Made by a program: the position numbers and the translations under genes | Shown: piece by piece, positions 43,361-51,624 of the stretch | Layout of the letters: every line of letters begins with the position of its first letter | Position numbering within the stretch: the stretch's first letter is position 1 | Origin: an uncultured Saprospiraceae bacterium | GTDB lineage: Bacteria > Bacteroidota > Bacteroidia > Chitinophagales > Saprospiraceae | Assembly (NCBI GenBank): GCA_937995755.1 | Contig: CALKJD010000087.1 | Span: 1 to 53,888 of the forward strand | Length of the DNA: 53,888 nt | Reading direction: 5' to 3' | The notes under the pieces: generated by a model | What the model saw: the letters and a program-made list of their open reading frames with translations, nothing else | Database searches by the model: none | What the model was told of the DNA's origin: nothing

Positions 43361-43531
43361 ATGAGAGTTAAAGGAATAAGTGTAAAGGTAATTAGTGTGA
43401 CAGGGACTTTTGTTTCATTTAGATATCAATCATCAAACAGTAAAAGTAGGTGTAAGAAAGAGGAGTTTATGAAGAGTATGGAAAGTGGTGTTTTTAATGT
43501 AAAGAATCCTGAAATATTTGGCAAGGAATAG
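43361..43531 (+). CDS. Small hypothetical protein, 56 residues
   Basis: An ATG-started ORF: begins M-R-V-K-G-I-S-V-K-V-I-S-V-T-G-T-F-V-S-F-R-Y and ends V-K-N-P-E-I-F-G-K-E. It has the look of a small folded beta protein: alternating strands, then a helix (K-K-E-E-F-M-K-S-M-E) and a final strand. It lies between the terminator of the cupredoxin-like gene and a convergent gene, so it needs its own promoter; TTGACA occurs upstream near 43310 but no good -7 box. I do not recognise a family with certainty. Confidence 0.5.
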   Translation: MRVKGISVKVISVTGTFVSFRYQSSNSKSRCKKEEFMKSMESGVFNVKNPEIFGKE

Positions 43532-43579
43532 TAGTGCCAAGCGAATTTGATGTTGGAATAAAATAGATGTCAATTTAGA

Positions 43580-45145
43580 TTACCAATCGATAGGTCTATA
43601 ATCCTTTAGAAATTTACCGCACCAATGTTTTCCTGTATTGATTCCATCGAATAATGGGTCCAATACTCTGGCTGCACCATCTACAATATCAAGAGGTGGT
43701 TGGAAATCATGATCTTCTTCCTTACGTTTTGCTAGCTCTACTGGATCTTCATCTGTAACCCAACCTGTATCTACAGCATTCATATAGATGCCATATTTTG
43801 CAAAGTCTGTCGCTGCAGTATGAGTCATCATGTTGAGCGCCGCCTTTGCCATATTGGTGTGTGGATGGCGATCTTCTTTGTAGAATCTATGAAATTTTCC
43901 TTCCATAGCAGATACATTGATGACATGTTTCATCCCTGTATTTTCTTTTTTCATCAGAGTGGCGAGGCGGTTACATAATACAAATGGTGCTACACTATTG
44001 ACGAGTTGAACTTCGAGCATCTCATCTGTACTGATTTCTCCTAATTTGAGCCTCCAGCTATTAGTATTACGTAAGTCTACTTGCTGCAGATCGGCATCCA
44101 GTTTTCCATCAGGAAATACCTCTTCTGTAGCTAACGAATTATCTATGGTATAAGGTATTTGTGAAAGCTGCGCACTAGATGTAAGTCCAACGCCAACTTG
44201 TTTTCCTTGCCATGCTACTGGAGCATTTTTATTTTCATTATCTGCCGCTTCTATATTTAATGAGGATAGCTCCTGTACTACATCATGATGATCTCTAAGT
44301 AGATCTTGTGCAAGTGCTGGCAAATCATTGTAATCTGAAGCTTCGTTAGGCATTAGATGTTTATAGAACCCTGTAGGACGACGAACAGTTTGTGCTGCAT
44401 TATTGATCAAGACATCTAGTCTTTCGTACTGTTGTTCTACATAGTTGCAAAATATTTCAACACTAGGTATATGTCTTAGATCTAGTCCATGAATTTTTAG
44501 TCTATGTCCCCATTCTGTAAAGTCAGCTTCTTTAGAGTATCGTATTGCGGAATCTACAGGAAATCTGGTAGTGGCAATTACAGTGGCTCCAGCTCTGAGC
44601 ATCATTAACGTAATATGATATCCAATTTTAAGTCTTGATCCAGTGACTAGAGCTACTTGACCTTTCATACTCGCCGTTTGAAATCTCTTAGCGTAGTTAA
44701 AGTCTCCACATTCTTTACACATCGTGTCATAGAAGTGATGTAGTGTATCGTACATTGTCTTGCATACGTAGCAGTTACGAGGAGAGGAAAGTTTCAAATC
44801 TTTATCAGCTTCTGCACCCGTAAGATCTATCATAGTAGGAGCTACAAATATTGAAGCTTCTCTTGCGGATCGTATACCTGTTTCTTTACGTGCGTGCTTA
44901 TCTTTTTCTGCTTGCTTTCTTTTAGCAGCTTTCTTGGCATCTTTTCTTCTGCGTTGGTATTCATCGCGATCTGGTCTAGAGAGTGTGCCAGCAGCTTTCA
45001 TCAATGCACGTTTTTTTTCCTCTGGCATATCCCAGATCTGATCTGTATGAGCATTGATAGATTGTAGAAATGCAATACATTGATCTATTTGCTCAGGAGT
45101 GAGCGTATTTTTATTCTCTTCTTTATTGGGTTGCTGATCAGCCAT
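43580..45145 (-). CDS. Zinc-ribbon SDR-family protein with altered active site
   Basis: A 521-residue protein in three parts. Residues 1-95 are helical and very basic (60-90 rich in Arg/Lys). C125-x-x-C128 and C143-x-x-C146 form a zinc ribbon. From 160 a short-chain dehydrogenase fold follows with [12 protein letters not shown] (altered glycine loop), [12 protein letters not shown] and N-V-S412. The catalytic Y-x-x-x-K reads T430-N-M-A-K434, so the tyrosine is missing, as I recall for related long proteins with the TVRRP motif in bacteria and eukaryotes. The natural reaction is unknown. Confidence 0.82.
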   Translation of the reverse strand: MADQQPNKEENKNTLTPEQIDQCIAFLQSINAHTDQIWDMPEEKKRALMKAAGTLSRPDRDEYQRRRKDAKKAAKRKQAEKDKHARKETGIRSAREASIFVAPTMIDLTGAEADKDLKLSSPRNCYVCKTMYDTLHHFYDTMCKECGDFNYAKRFQTASMKGQVALVTGSRLKIGYHITLMMLRAGATVIATTRFPVDSAIRYSKEADFTEWGHRLKIHGLDLRHIPSVEIFCNYVEQQYERLDVLINNAAQTVRRPTGFYKHLMPNEASDYNDLPALAQDLLRDHHDVVQELSSLNIEAADNENKNAPVAWQGKQVGVGLTSSAQLSQIPYTIDNSLATEEVFPDGKLDADLQQVDLRNTNSWRLKLGEISTDEMLEVQLVNSVAPFVLCNRLATLMKKENTGMKHVINVSAMEGKFHRFYKEDRHPHTNMAKAALNMMTHTAATDFAKYGIYMNAVDTGWVTDEDPVELAKRKEEDHDFQPPLDIVDGAARVLDPLFDGINTGKHWCGKFLKDYRPIDW

Positions 45146-45169
45146 CTATTCTGCTCTGGTTTTGAATCA

Positions 45170-45177
45170 CAAAGCTA
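45170..45177 (-). promoter_or_regulatory. Putative -7 box for the zinc-ribbon SDR gene
   Basis: Minus-strand TAGCTTTG matches TAnnTTTG and lies 24 bases before the ATG. A -33 element was not found. Confidence 0.4.
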
Positions 45178-45215
45178 ATGAATGAGATGATAAAGTGAAA
45201 GGTATATGATAGAGT

Positions 45216-46061
45216 CTATACCATTCCTGATTTCTTTACCTTTTTAAGCTCTTTAGTATTCTGTTTAGTAGTGACAGGGACTAGTTGTACATTGTATTTA
45301 TAGGCATATAGTGTAGCAGCGACACTACCGAAAAATGGTGCTATAAATGGGCCTAGTATAGGAATGAAGATAATAGCATTGACTACGACTCCTAACACGA
45401 CTGCGGCTCCTACGTGCTGACGAATCTTAAGGAGACTTGTTTTTATTTTGATGTCAAACTGTTCATTATAATTGTCAATAAAGGAATATCCGATAAAGTA
45501 AGAATACACGAAGAACATGATAAAGGGACCTATGGTCTTCATCCCAATAAACCCCAAAAGTATACTCAGTACTATACTTGCTGCATAACCTTTGAAAAAG
45601 CTCTGAAACATAATCTTAATCATTCTTATCTCAGCATTGATGAATTCTTTCAGTTTGGGCTTTGATTCACTATCAGATATGATATTAAGTGTCGAAACAG
45701 AGAAGTGAAATATGATTACTTCCAATAGTATTAGTAGAGTATATTTTGTACCACTAGAAATAGCACCGTCTCTACTTTCTCTAACCGTTTGACCTACTAT
45801 ACCGTTTTTATCTGTGAGCTCTTGACTAATATTTCCTTGAAGTCCAATAGGATCTAGGTGTGACGGAAAAAGGTCATCAAACAACCAAACGGATAAAAAA
45901 GCAGATAGTACTATGGATGTGGCTGCCATCCATCGATTTGACCAAAAGCCTTTCCAAAGTTTATTTTCTTTGATAAAAGGATACGTCTTTTTCATTTCCA
46001 CGAGCATGTTGAGACCATGTTCTGGAGCTTTGAGAATATTGAAGGTATCTATTACGGACAT
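45216..46061 (-). CDS. EI24 domain-containing membrane protein
   Basis: A 281-residue inner-membrane protein with about five hydrophobic segments. The C-terminal half fits the EI24/CysZ-like group: Y-S-Y-F-I-G-Y-S-F-I-D-N-Y, then the arginine-containing loop K-I-R-Q-H-V-G-A-A-V-V-L-G and I-P-I-L-G-P-F-I-A-P-F-F-G-S-V-A-A-T-L. CysZ imports sulfate in proteobacteria, but no sulfate assimilation genes are close, so the substrate is open. It ends in a basic tail. Confidence 0.8.
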   Translation of the reverse strand: MSVIDTFNILKAPEHGLNMLVEMKKTYPFIKENKLWKGFWSNRWMAATSIVLSAFLSVWLFDDLFPSHLDPIGLQGNISQELTDKNGIVGQTVRESRDGAISSGTKYTLLILLEVIIFHFSVSTLNIISDSESKPKLKEFINAEIRMIKIMFQSFFKGYAASIVLSILLGFIGMKTIGPFIMFFVYSYFIGYSFIDNYNEQFDIKIKTSLLKIRQHVGAAVVLGVVVNAIIFIPILGPFIAPFFGSVAATLYAYKYNVQLVPVTTKQNTKELKKVKKSGMV

Positions 46062-46080
46062 TCAATAAAGATAAGAATCT

Positions 46081-46111
46081 CAAACATATAGTCACAATAA
46101 AGGCCCTCCAA
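46081..46111 (-). promoter_or_regulatory. Putative promoter of the EI24 gene
   Basis: On the minus strand TTG (46111-46109) and TATGTTTG (46088-46081) are 20 bases apart, a full match to the Bacteroidota form. The box ends 19 bases before the ATG, giving a leader of about 12-15 bases. Confidence 0.6.
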
Positions 46112-46360
46112 GAATAAATCCCTGAAAGGCCCCCCTAAATATGTGCGTCTTGAATGAAAGGCAATTAAATCCTTGATTCTATATATATACGATTGATAGG
46201 TATAAAACGGATTTCCCTAATGCATAATTATGTAAACTGTTATTAGAAATGAGGTTTTTCATATACTTGTTAACCAGAACATATTTGGATGATTTATGAA
46301 ATTAAAAGCCAATATTGTATCTAGTTATAATATGCTTTCGTACGCCACCTAATAAACACT

Positions 46361-46368
46361 TATCTTTG
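46361..46368 (+). promoter_or_regulatory. Putative -7 box 5 bases before the ATG at 46374
   Basis: TATCTTTG, followed by GCG, matches TAnnTTTG. TTCG at 46337-46340, a near match to the -33 TTTG, lies 20 bases upstream. The expected start of transcription falls at or within a base or two of the ATG, so this mRNA may be leaderless. Confidence 0.55.
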
Positions 46369-46373
46369 CGGAT

Positions 46374-48320
46374 ATGCGAGTACATCGACCAATTACAGAT
46401 TGGCTTCCTATTACCAAAAAAGAAGTCGAAGCCCACGGATGGGAAGAACTAGATATAATACTGATATCTGGGGATGCTTACGTGGATCATCCTGCATTTG
46501 GTGCAGCAGTGATCGGACGTATTATTCAAAGTGAAGGTCTTAGGGTAGGGATCATACCGCAACCCAATTGGCAAGATGATCTTCGTGATTTTAAGAAATT
46601 TGGGAGACCAAAGTTGTTTTTTGGAGTGACGAGCGGCTGTATGGATACTATGGTCAATCATTATACGGCGTCACGTAGACGTAGATCTACAGATGCCTAT
46701 ACGCCAGGTAATCAAGCAGGGTTTCGCCCAGATTATGCCGTGATGACTTATACGAAGATATTGAAGGAGCTTTATCCTGATGTGCCGGTGCTTATCGGAG
46801 GTATAGAAGCATCACTAAGAAGAGTGACTCATTATGATTATTGGAAGGACGAGCTATTTCCTAATATATTAGAGGCGAGTGGCGCCGATATGTTAGTTTA
46901 TGGAATGGGAGAGATGCCACTAAGAGCAATCATGCAGATGGCTAAGGAAGGTGTACCACTCAATAAAATGACGCATATCCCACAGACTGCATTTCAGATA
47001 GGAAGAAGAGATGAGATACCTAATCCTGACCTATGGCCGATCAAAGTACTGGCTAACCATGAGAAATGCCTTAGAGATAAAAGAGCATTTGCAGCCAATT
47101 TTAAGAATGTAGAACAGGAAAGTAATAAGACGAAAGCGGATCGATTGGTTCAAGATGTAGCTGATCACAAGCTTATTGTCAATCCCCCTTATCCACCTAT
47201 GACGGAGAAAGAGATAGATGGATCCTTTGACTTACCATATACGAGATTACCACACCCCAAATACGCTAAACGCGGAGATATACCTGCGTATGAGATGATT
47301 AAGTTCTCTATCAACATGCATAGAGGATGTTTTGGTGGTTGTAGTTTCTGTACTATATCAGCACACCAAGGCAAGTTTGTTACTAGTAGGTCGCAGGAGA
47401 GTATCATGAAAGAAGTGGATACTGTGACTAATATGCCAGATTTCAAAGGATATATCAGTGATCTTGGTGGTCCATCAGCTAATATGTATGGCCTCAAAGG
47501 TAAAGTACAAGAGATCTGCGATAGATGTGTAAGTCCGTCGTGCATCCACCCAGTAGTATGTAGTAATCTTGATGCTGACCATAGTCAGATGACTGAGCTT
47601 TATAAGAAAGTAGATGCGCACCCTAAGGTGAAAAAGGCCTTTGTTGGTAGTGGAATTAGATATGATTTACTCGTACCAGAATATAATAAACAGCACAACG
47701 ATAGCATCGATGAATATGTTGATCAGCTCGTCAGTAGGCACGTATCTGGCCGTCTCAAAGTAGCACCAGAGCATACCAGTGATGATACGTTGAAGGTGAT
47801 GAGAAAGCCTTCATTTAAGCATTTTCATTCATTCAAAAAGAAGTACGAAGAGGTAAATGAAAAGCATGGCCTTAACCAGCCTTTGATACCTTACTTTATA
47901 TCTAGTCATCCAGGATGTAAGCCACAGGATATGGCTAATCTAGCTGCTGAGACCAAGTCAATGGGATTTAAGCTGGAGCAAGTACAAGATTTTACGCCTA
48001 CACCGATGACTGTGGCCACGATCATATATTATACAGGATTACACCCATATACGCTGAAGCCTGTCTTTACTGCTAAGACGGATAAAGAGAAGAAGAATCA
48101 GCACATGTTTTTCTTTTGGTATAAAAAAGAAAATCGTCAAAAGATCAGGGATAAGCTCAATGGTATAGGCCGAAAAGATTTAGTAGAAAAACTACTTGAC
48201 GATAAGAAAGTAAGAAAGCAAGAAGCAATCAGAACTCGTAGTGGATCTGTACCAAGCAAGCGTAAGCCGTCTAAAATCAAACCTGACAACAAGAGGGTAG
48301 GAAAGAGCAGGAGAAAGTAG
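46374..48320 (+). CDS. YgiQ family radical SAM protein
   Basis: A 648-residue protein of the large YgiQ family. The N-terminus D-W-L-P-I-T-K-K-E-V and I-L-I-S-G-D-A-Y-V-D-H-P-A-F-G are family-typical and fix the start near 46374. The radical SAM site is C-F-G-G-C-S-F-C (near residue 322), and a further cysteine group C-D-R-C-V-S-P-S-C follows. The C-terminal 40 residues are rich in Lys/Arg (S-K-R-K-P-S-K-I-K) as is common. The substrate is unknown. Its promoter may give a leaderless mRNA. Confidence 0.94.
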   Translation: MRVHRPITDWLPITKKEVEAHGWEELDIILISGDAYVDHPAFGAAVIGRIIQSEGLRVGIIPQPNWQDDLRDFKKFGRPKLFFGVTSGCMDTMVNHYTASRRRRSTDAYTPGNQAGFRPDYAVMTYTKILKELYPDVPVLIGGIEASLRRVTHYDYWKDELFPNILEASGADMLVYGMGEMPLRAIMQMAKEGVPLNKMTHIPQTAFQIGRRDEIPNPDLWPIKVLANHEKCLRDKRAFAANFKNVEQESNKTKADRLVQDVADHKLIVNPPYPPMTEKEIDGSFDLPYTRLPHPKYAKRGDIPAYEMIKFSINMHRGCFGGCSFCTISAHQGKFVTSRSQESIMKEVDTVTNMPDFKGYISDLGGPSANMYGLKGKVQEICDRCVSPSCIHPVVCSNLDADHSQMTELYKKVDAHPKVKKAFVGSGIRYDLLVPEYNKQHNDSIDEYVDQLVSRHVSGRLKVAPEHTSDDTLKVMRKPSFKHFHSFKKKYEEVNEKHGLNQPLIPYFISSHPGCKPQDMANLAAETKSMGFKLEQVQDFTPTPMTVATIIYYTGLHPYTLKPVFTAKTDKEKKNQHMFFFWYKKENRQKIRDKLNGIGRKDLVEKLLDDKKVRKQEAIRTRSGSVPSKRKPSKIKPDNKRVGKSRRK

Positions 48321-48394
48321 ATGTAAGGGTATAAATAGGTTTTTTTGTTATACCTAACAGATGCTTTTATGGTGTTTGTATGAACAGATATCGG

Positions 48395-48997
48395 TTATGT
48401 ACTGAAATTTAAAGACCATTTTCGCCTAACAGCAAAGAAACGGATCACGAAAACTATAGCCATCGAAACGGCCATATTAATGATTTCTTGTGGGAAGATA
48501 GTTTCCAGTATTAGAAAGGATATGGCACCGATAAGACAGGCGGTGGCATATATCTCAGCTCTGAATATTAGGGGAACCACACCAGTCAATACATCTCTGA
48601 TTACACCACCAAATACTGCTGAAACTGTACCCATCATTATCGCTATAACAGGTGAGAGTCCTACGCCAAGAGTTTTCTGCAAGCCAAGTATAGTGAATAA
48701 TCCTATTCCAATAGTATCAAAGAGAAACATGCCTTTACGAAATCGTGTAATATGTGGTCTAAAGGCGTATGCAAGAATAAGAGCGATTAATATCACCAAG
48801 AGGTAGTTTGTATCTTTCATCCAACCGACTGGCGTCTCACCAATCAATATATCCCTAAGTGTACCTCCGCCTACAGCGGTAACCAAGCCTATGATTAGCG
48901 AACCTACAATGTCAAATTTATTATGGATGGCGGTAAGTACGCCGCTAATGGCAAACACCATGGTACCAATGAGGTCGAGTGCATATATCCAGTCCAT
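48395..48997 (-). CDS. TRIC/UPF0126 family membrane channel-like protein
   Basis: A 200-residue protein with seven hydrophobic helices in two repeats. The repeats start with L-D-L-I-G-T-M-V-F-A-I-S-G-V-L-T-A and F-D-T-I-G-I-G-L-F-T-I-L-G, each followed by a glycine-rich segment (A-V-G-G-G-T-L-R-D-I-L and V-F-G-G-V-I-R-D-V-L). This is the UPF0126 (YadS/YicG) group, related to eukaryotic TRIC cation channels; some bacterial members affect glycine uptake. Transported ion or solute is not known here. Confidence 0.92.
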   Translation of the reverse strand: MDWIYALDLIGTMVFAISGVLTAIHNKFDIVGSLIIGLVTAVGGGTLRDILIGETPVGWMKDTNYLLVILIALILAYAFRPHITRFRKGMFLFDTIGIGLFTILGLQKTLGVGLSPVIAIMMGTVSAVFGGVIRDVLTGVVPLIFRAEIYATACLIGAISFLILETIFPQEIINMAVSMAIVFVIRFFAVRRKWSLNFST

Positions 48998-49100
48998 GAA
49001 GTTAGTTGTTTTTGCTGTTTATGTATTAGGCTGTACGAAGCTACTACTTACACAGTAAATATTTTTACCTTCATCATTATAAAGTATTAAAGATTATAGC

Positions 49101-50723
49101 ATGAGAAATGAATTTTTGATTGGATCCTTATTGGCAGTAGCAGGTACTGCTTTGTTGGGTTATTTTGTTGGCAGCGGGTGGTATTGGTTATTCGCAATAG
49201 TAGGACCATTAGTGCTATTAGGTTATTATGATTTTTTTCAAACGAAGAGTGCGATTGTACGGAATTTTCCATTAGTGGGTAGATCTAGATTTGCTGCGGA
49301 ATGGCTTAGACCTAAATTGTACCAATATTTTATAGAACCAGATACTGACGGTAGACCGTTTTCAAGAATATTTAGAAATATAGTATATCAAAGAGCAAAG
49401 GGACAATTGGATACTACTCCATTTGGAACTCAATTAGATGTATATGAAGAAGGGTATGAATGGATGAACCATAGTATCAATGCTATAGACCATCATGATA
49501 TCAATCATGATCCGAGAGTCATTGTGGGTGGTCCAGATTGTAAACAGCCGTACTCGGCTAGTATGCTTAATGTATCAGCGATGAGTTATGGATCATTGAG
49601 TTCAGCAGCGATCAAAGCGCTGAATGGTGGAGCTGCTTTAGGGGGATTTGCGCATAATACTGGGGAAGGTGGAATCAGTCCATATCATGATGAATATGGA
49701 GGTGACCTTATATATCAGATCGGTACAGGATATTTTGGTTGTAGAGCTAAGGATGGCAATTTTGATGATGAGCTATTTCGTCAAAGAACTGCCGCGGATA
49801 ATGTCAAGATGATTGAGGTTAAATTATCTCAGGGAGCGAAACCAGGACATGGAGGTATATTGCCAGCGAAGAAAGTAACCGAAGAAATATCAAAAATTAG
49901 AAATGTACCTATGGGTGAAGATGTAAACTCTCCGCCATACCATAGAGCCTTTAATACTCCAGAAGGATTATTGAAATTTATAAAACGCTGTAGAGATTTG
50001 TCAGGCGGAAAGCCTATAGGATTTAAGTTATGTGTTGGTGCTAAGCACGAATTTATAGCGATCTGCAAAGCAATGGTACATACAGGTATTAAGCCTGACT
50101 TTATTACTGTGGATGGAGGAGAAGGTGGTACTGGAGCGGCACCACTAGAATTTAGTAATAGTGTGGGTACCCCAATGAAAGAAGGTCTCGCATTTGTATA
50201 TGATGCATTGATAGGGTTTAATCTAAAGAAAGATATTAAATTGATATCATCTGGAAAAGTAGTTTCAGGATTTCATATTTTTAGAGCAATGGCTTTAGGT
50301 GCGGATATCTGTTATTCAGCTAGAGCTATGATGATGGCGGTAGGATGTATACAAGCTTTAGAGTGTAATCATAACACGTGTCCTACTGGTGTAGCTACAC
50401 AAAATCCAGAACTAGTTGCAGGGTTAAATGTAGAAGATAAAAGACATCGCGTAGCTAGGTATCAAAAAGAGACAATTAAATCATTTGTAGAATTAATGGC
50501 CGCCGCAGGAATCAAAGATCCTGACGAGATCAATAGATATCATATTCACCGTCGAGTGGCGATGAATTTTAGTCAGTGTTATTTAGAGATATTTCCATAT
50601 ATGACTGAGGGTGGACTCTTAGAAATGAAGACTACACCTGATGATTGGAAGATGCATTGTGCTATGGCAGATACGCAAAGTTTTTCTCCTAAGATTCAAT
50701 CAGTATTTATCGAGGAGGATTAA
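49101..50723 (+). CDS. FMN-binding glutamate synthase family protein
   Basis: A 540-residue protein with two N-terminal transmembrane helices (about 4-24 and 27-44) and then a glutamate-synthase-type FMN barrel. Landmarks: M-L-N-V-S-A-M-S-Y-G-S-L-S, N-T-G-E-G-G, K-P-G-H-G-G-I-L-P, F-I-T-V-D-G-G-E-G-G-T-G-A-A-P, and the cysteine-bearing C-N-H-N-T-C-P-T-G-V-A-T-Q. The glutaminase domain of true GltB is absent, so it is not a complete glutamate synthase; the natural reaction of this stand-alone, membrane-bound form is uncertain. Confidence 0.9.
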   Translation: MRNEFLIGSLLAVAGTALLGYFVGSGWYWLFAIVGPLVLLGYYDFFQTKSAIVRNFPLVGRSRFAAEWLRPKLYQYFIEPDTDGRPFSRIFRNIVYQRAKGQLDTTPFGTQLDVYEEGYEWMNHSINAIDHHDINHDPRVIVGGPDCKQPYSASMLNVSAMSYGSLSSAAIKALNGGAALGGFAHNTGEGGISPYHDEYGGDLIYQIGTGYFGCRAKDGNFDDELFRQRTAADNVKMIEVKLSQGAKPGHGGILPAKKVTEEISKIRNVPMGEDVNSPPYHRAFNTPEGLLKFIKRCRDLSGGKPIGFKLCVGAKHEFIAICKAMVHTGIKPDFITVDGGEGGTGAAPLEFSNSVGTPMKEGLAFVYDALIGFNLKKDIKLISSGKVVSGFHIFRAMALGADICYSARAMMMAVGCIQALECNHNTCPTGVATQNPELVAGLNVEDKRHRVARYQKETIKSFVELMAAAGIKDPDEINRYHIHRRVAMNFSQCYLEIFPYMTEGGLLEMKTTPDDWKMHCAMADTQSFSPKIQSVFIEED

Positions 50724-50857
50724 TAATTATTTTGAGACTACTAAGTTCGTAGTGATGGGTAAGCTTAAAGTCTTATAATATAATTTGATTTTTTTTCAGC
50801 TTACCGATCGTATTTACGCTTGGGAGCCTGAAAAAAAGTAAAGCGTAAAAAACCAAT

Positions 50858-51553
50858 TTAATTGGGTTGTGCTCCGTTGTAAAGAATGAGAGTAATACCC
50901 CAAGAGGTTGGTTTTACAACAAGATCTGCGGTGTTCACATCTACGTTAGGAATAAGTTCTCCTTTGAAAGGCACCAAATCATATTCTCCTAATGAGAAGT
51001 GATAATAAGGCTTAATAGAAAGAGCTATTTTGTCAGACGCAAATTCAAAATTTAAATACAACCTACTTGCTAGTTCTTTTTGATCTAGAAATTCCCTAGT
51101 TCTATTACTTCCAGAAATTTTAGATTTAAATTTTAAAGTTTCGTAACCGAGAGAAGCACCAAAACCAAAAATGCCAAATTGATTTTCCAATGCCAATCCA
51201 TAATAGAGATTAGACGTTGATATTTTATCAGTGAAGTTGACTCCGTTTTCGTTGCCTATAGCTTCGCTGTCTCCAGTGTATCTGTGAGCAAACATCTCTA
51301 TGGCTGCAGTGTAAAATCTATAGCGTAGACCTAATGCCACACCAGATTTATTTTTTGCTTGGTTCAATGGAGCTTCTAATTCTGAAATTGACTTACGCTC
51401 CGCGTTATATTTGCTGATTAGATTAGCAAGTACAGCATCATTACTACGATTGTACTCATAACCTACTTTGATGTTGAGCTGAGCAGATAGACTCAACCCT
51501 ATGAGTAGGATCACAGCTATGATATATATTCTAGTATTGGTTGGTTTTAACAT
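50858..51553 (-). CDS. Hypothetical outer-membrane beta-barrel protein
   Basis: A 231-residue protein with a signal peptide (ending LSLSAQ) and a mature part of alternating strands with many aromatic residues at their ends (I-K-V-G-Y-E-Y, L-G-L-R-Y-R-F-Y, L-Y-Y-G-L-A-L-E-N, F-G-A-S-L-G-Y-E, I-K-P-Y-Y-H-F). This is the build of a small eight-to-ten-stranded outer-membrane barrel. No named family is recognised. It lies 71 bases downstream-convergent side of the FMN protein region and upstream of the M14 gene on the same strand. Confidence 0.68.
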   Translation of the reverse strand: MLKPTNTRIYIIAVILLIGLSLSAQLNIKVGYEYNRSNDAVLANLISKYNAERKSISELEAPLNQAKNKSGVALGLRYRFYTAAIEMFAHRYTGDSEAIGNENGVNFTDKISTSNLYYGLALENQFGIFGFGASLGYETLKFKSKISGSNRTREFLDQKELASRLYLNFEFASDKIALSIKPYYHFSLGEYDLVPFKGELIPNVDVNTADLVVKPTSWGITLILYNGAQPN

Positions 51554-51624
51554 GTTTTTCTTTCACAGTTGGTCATAGACATATTACATATAATCATAAA
51601 TTGAGCCAAACGAGTTTTCAAAGC

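Noticed and set aside
48328..48354. Inverted repeat GGTATAA/TTATACC after the YgiQ-type gene
   Set aside because: The stem is only 7 mostly A-T pairs with a T-rich loop and no T-run after it, so it is not a convincing terminator.
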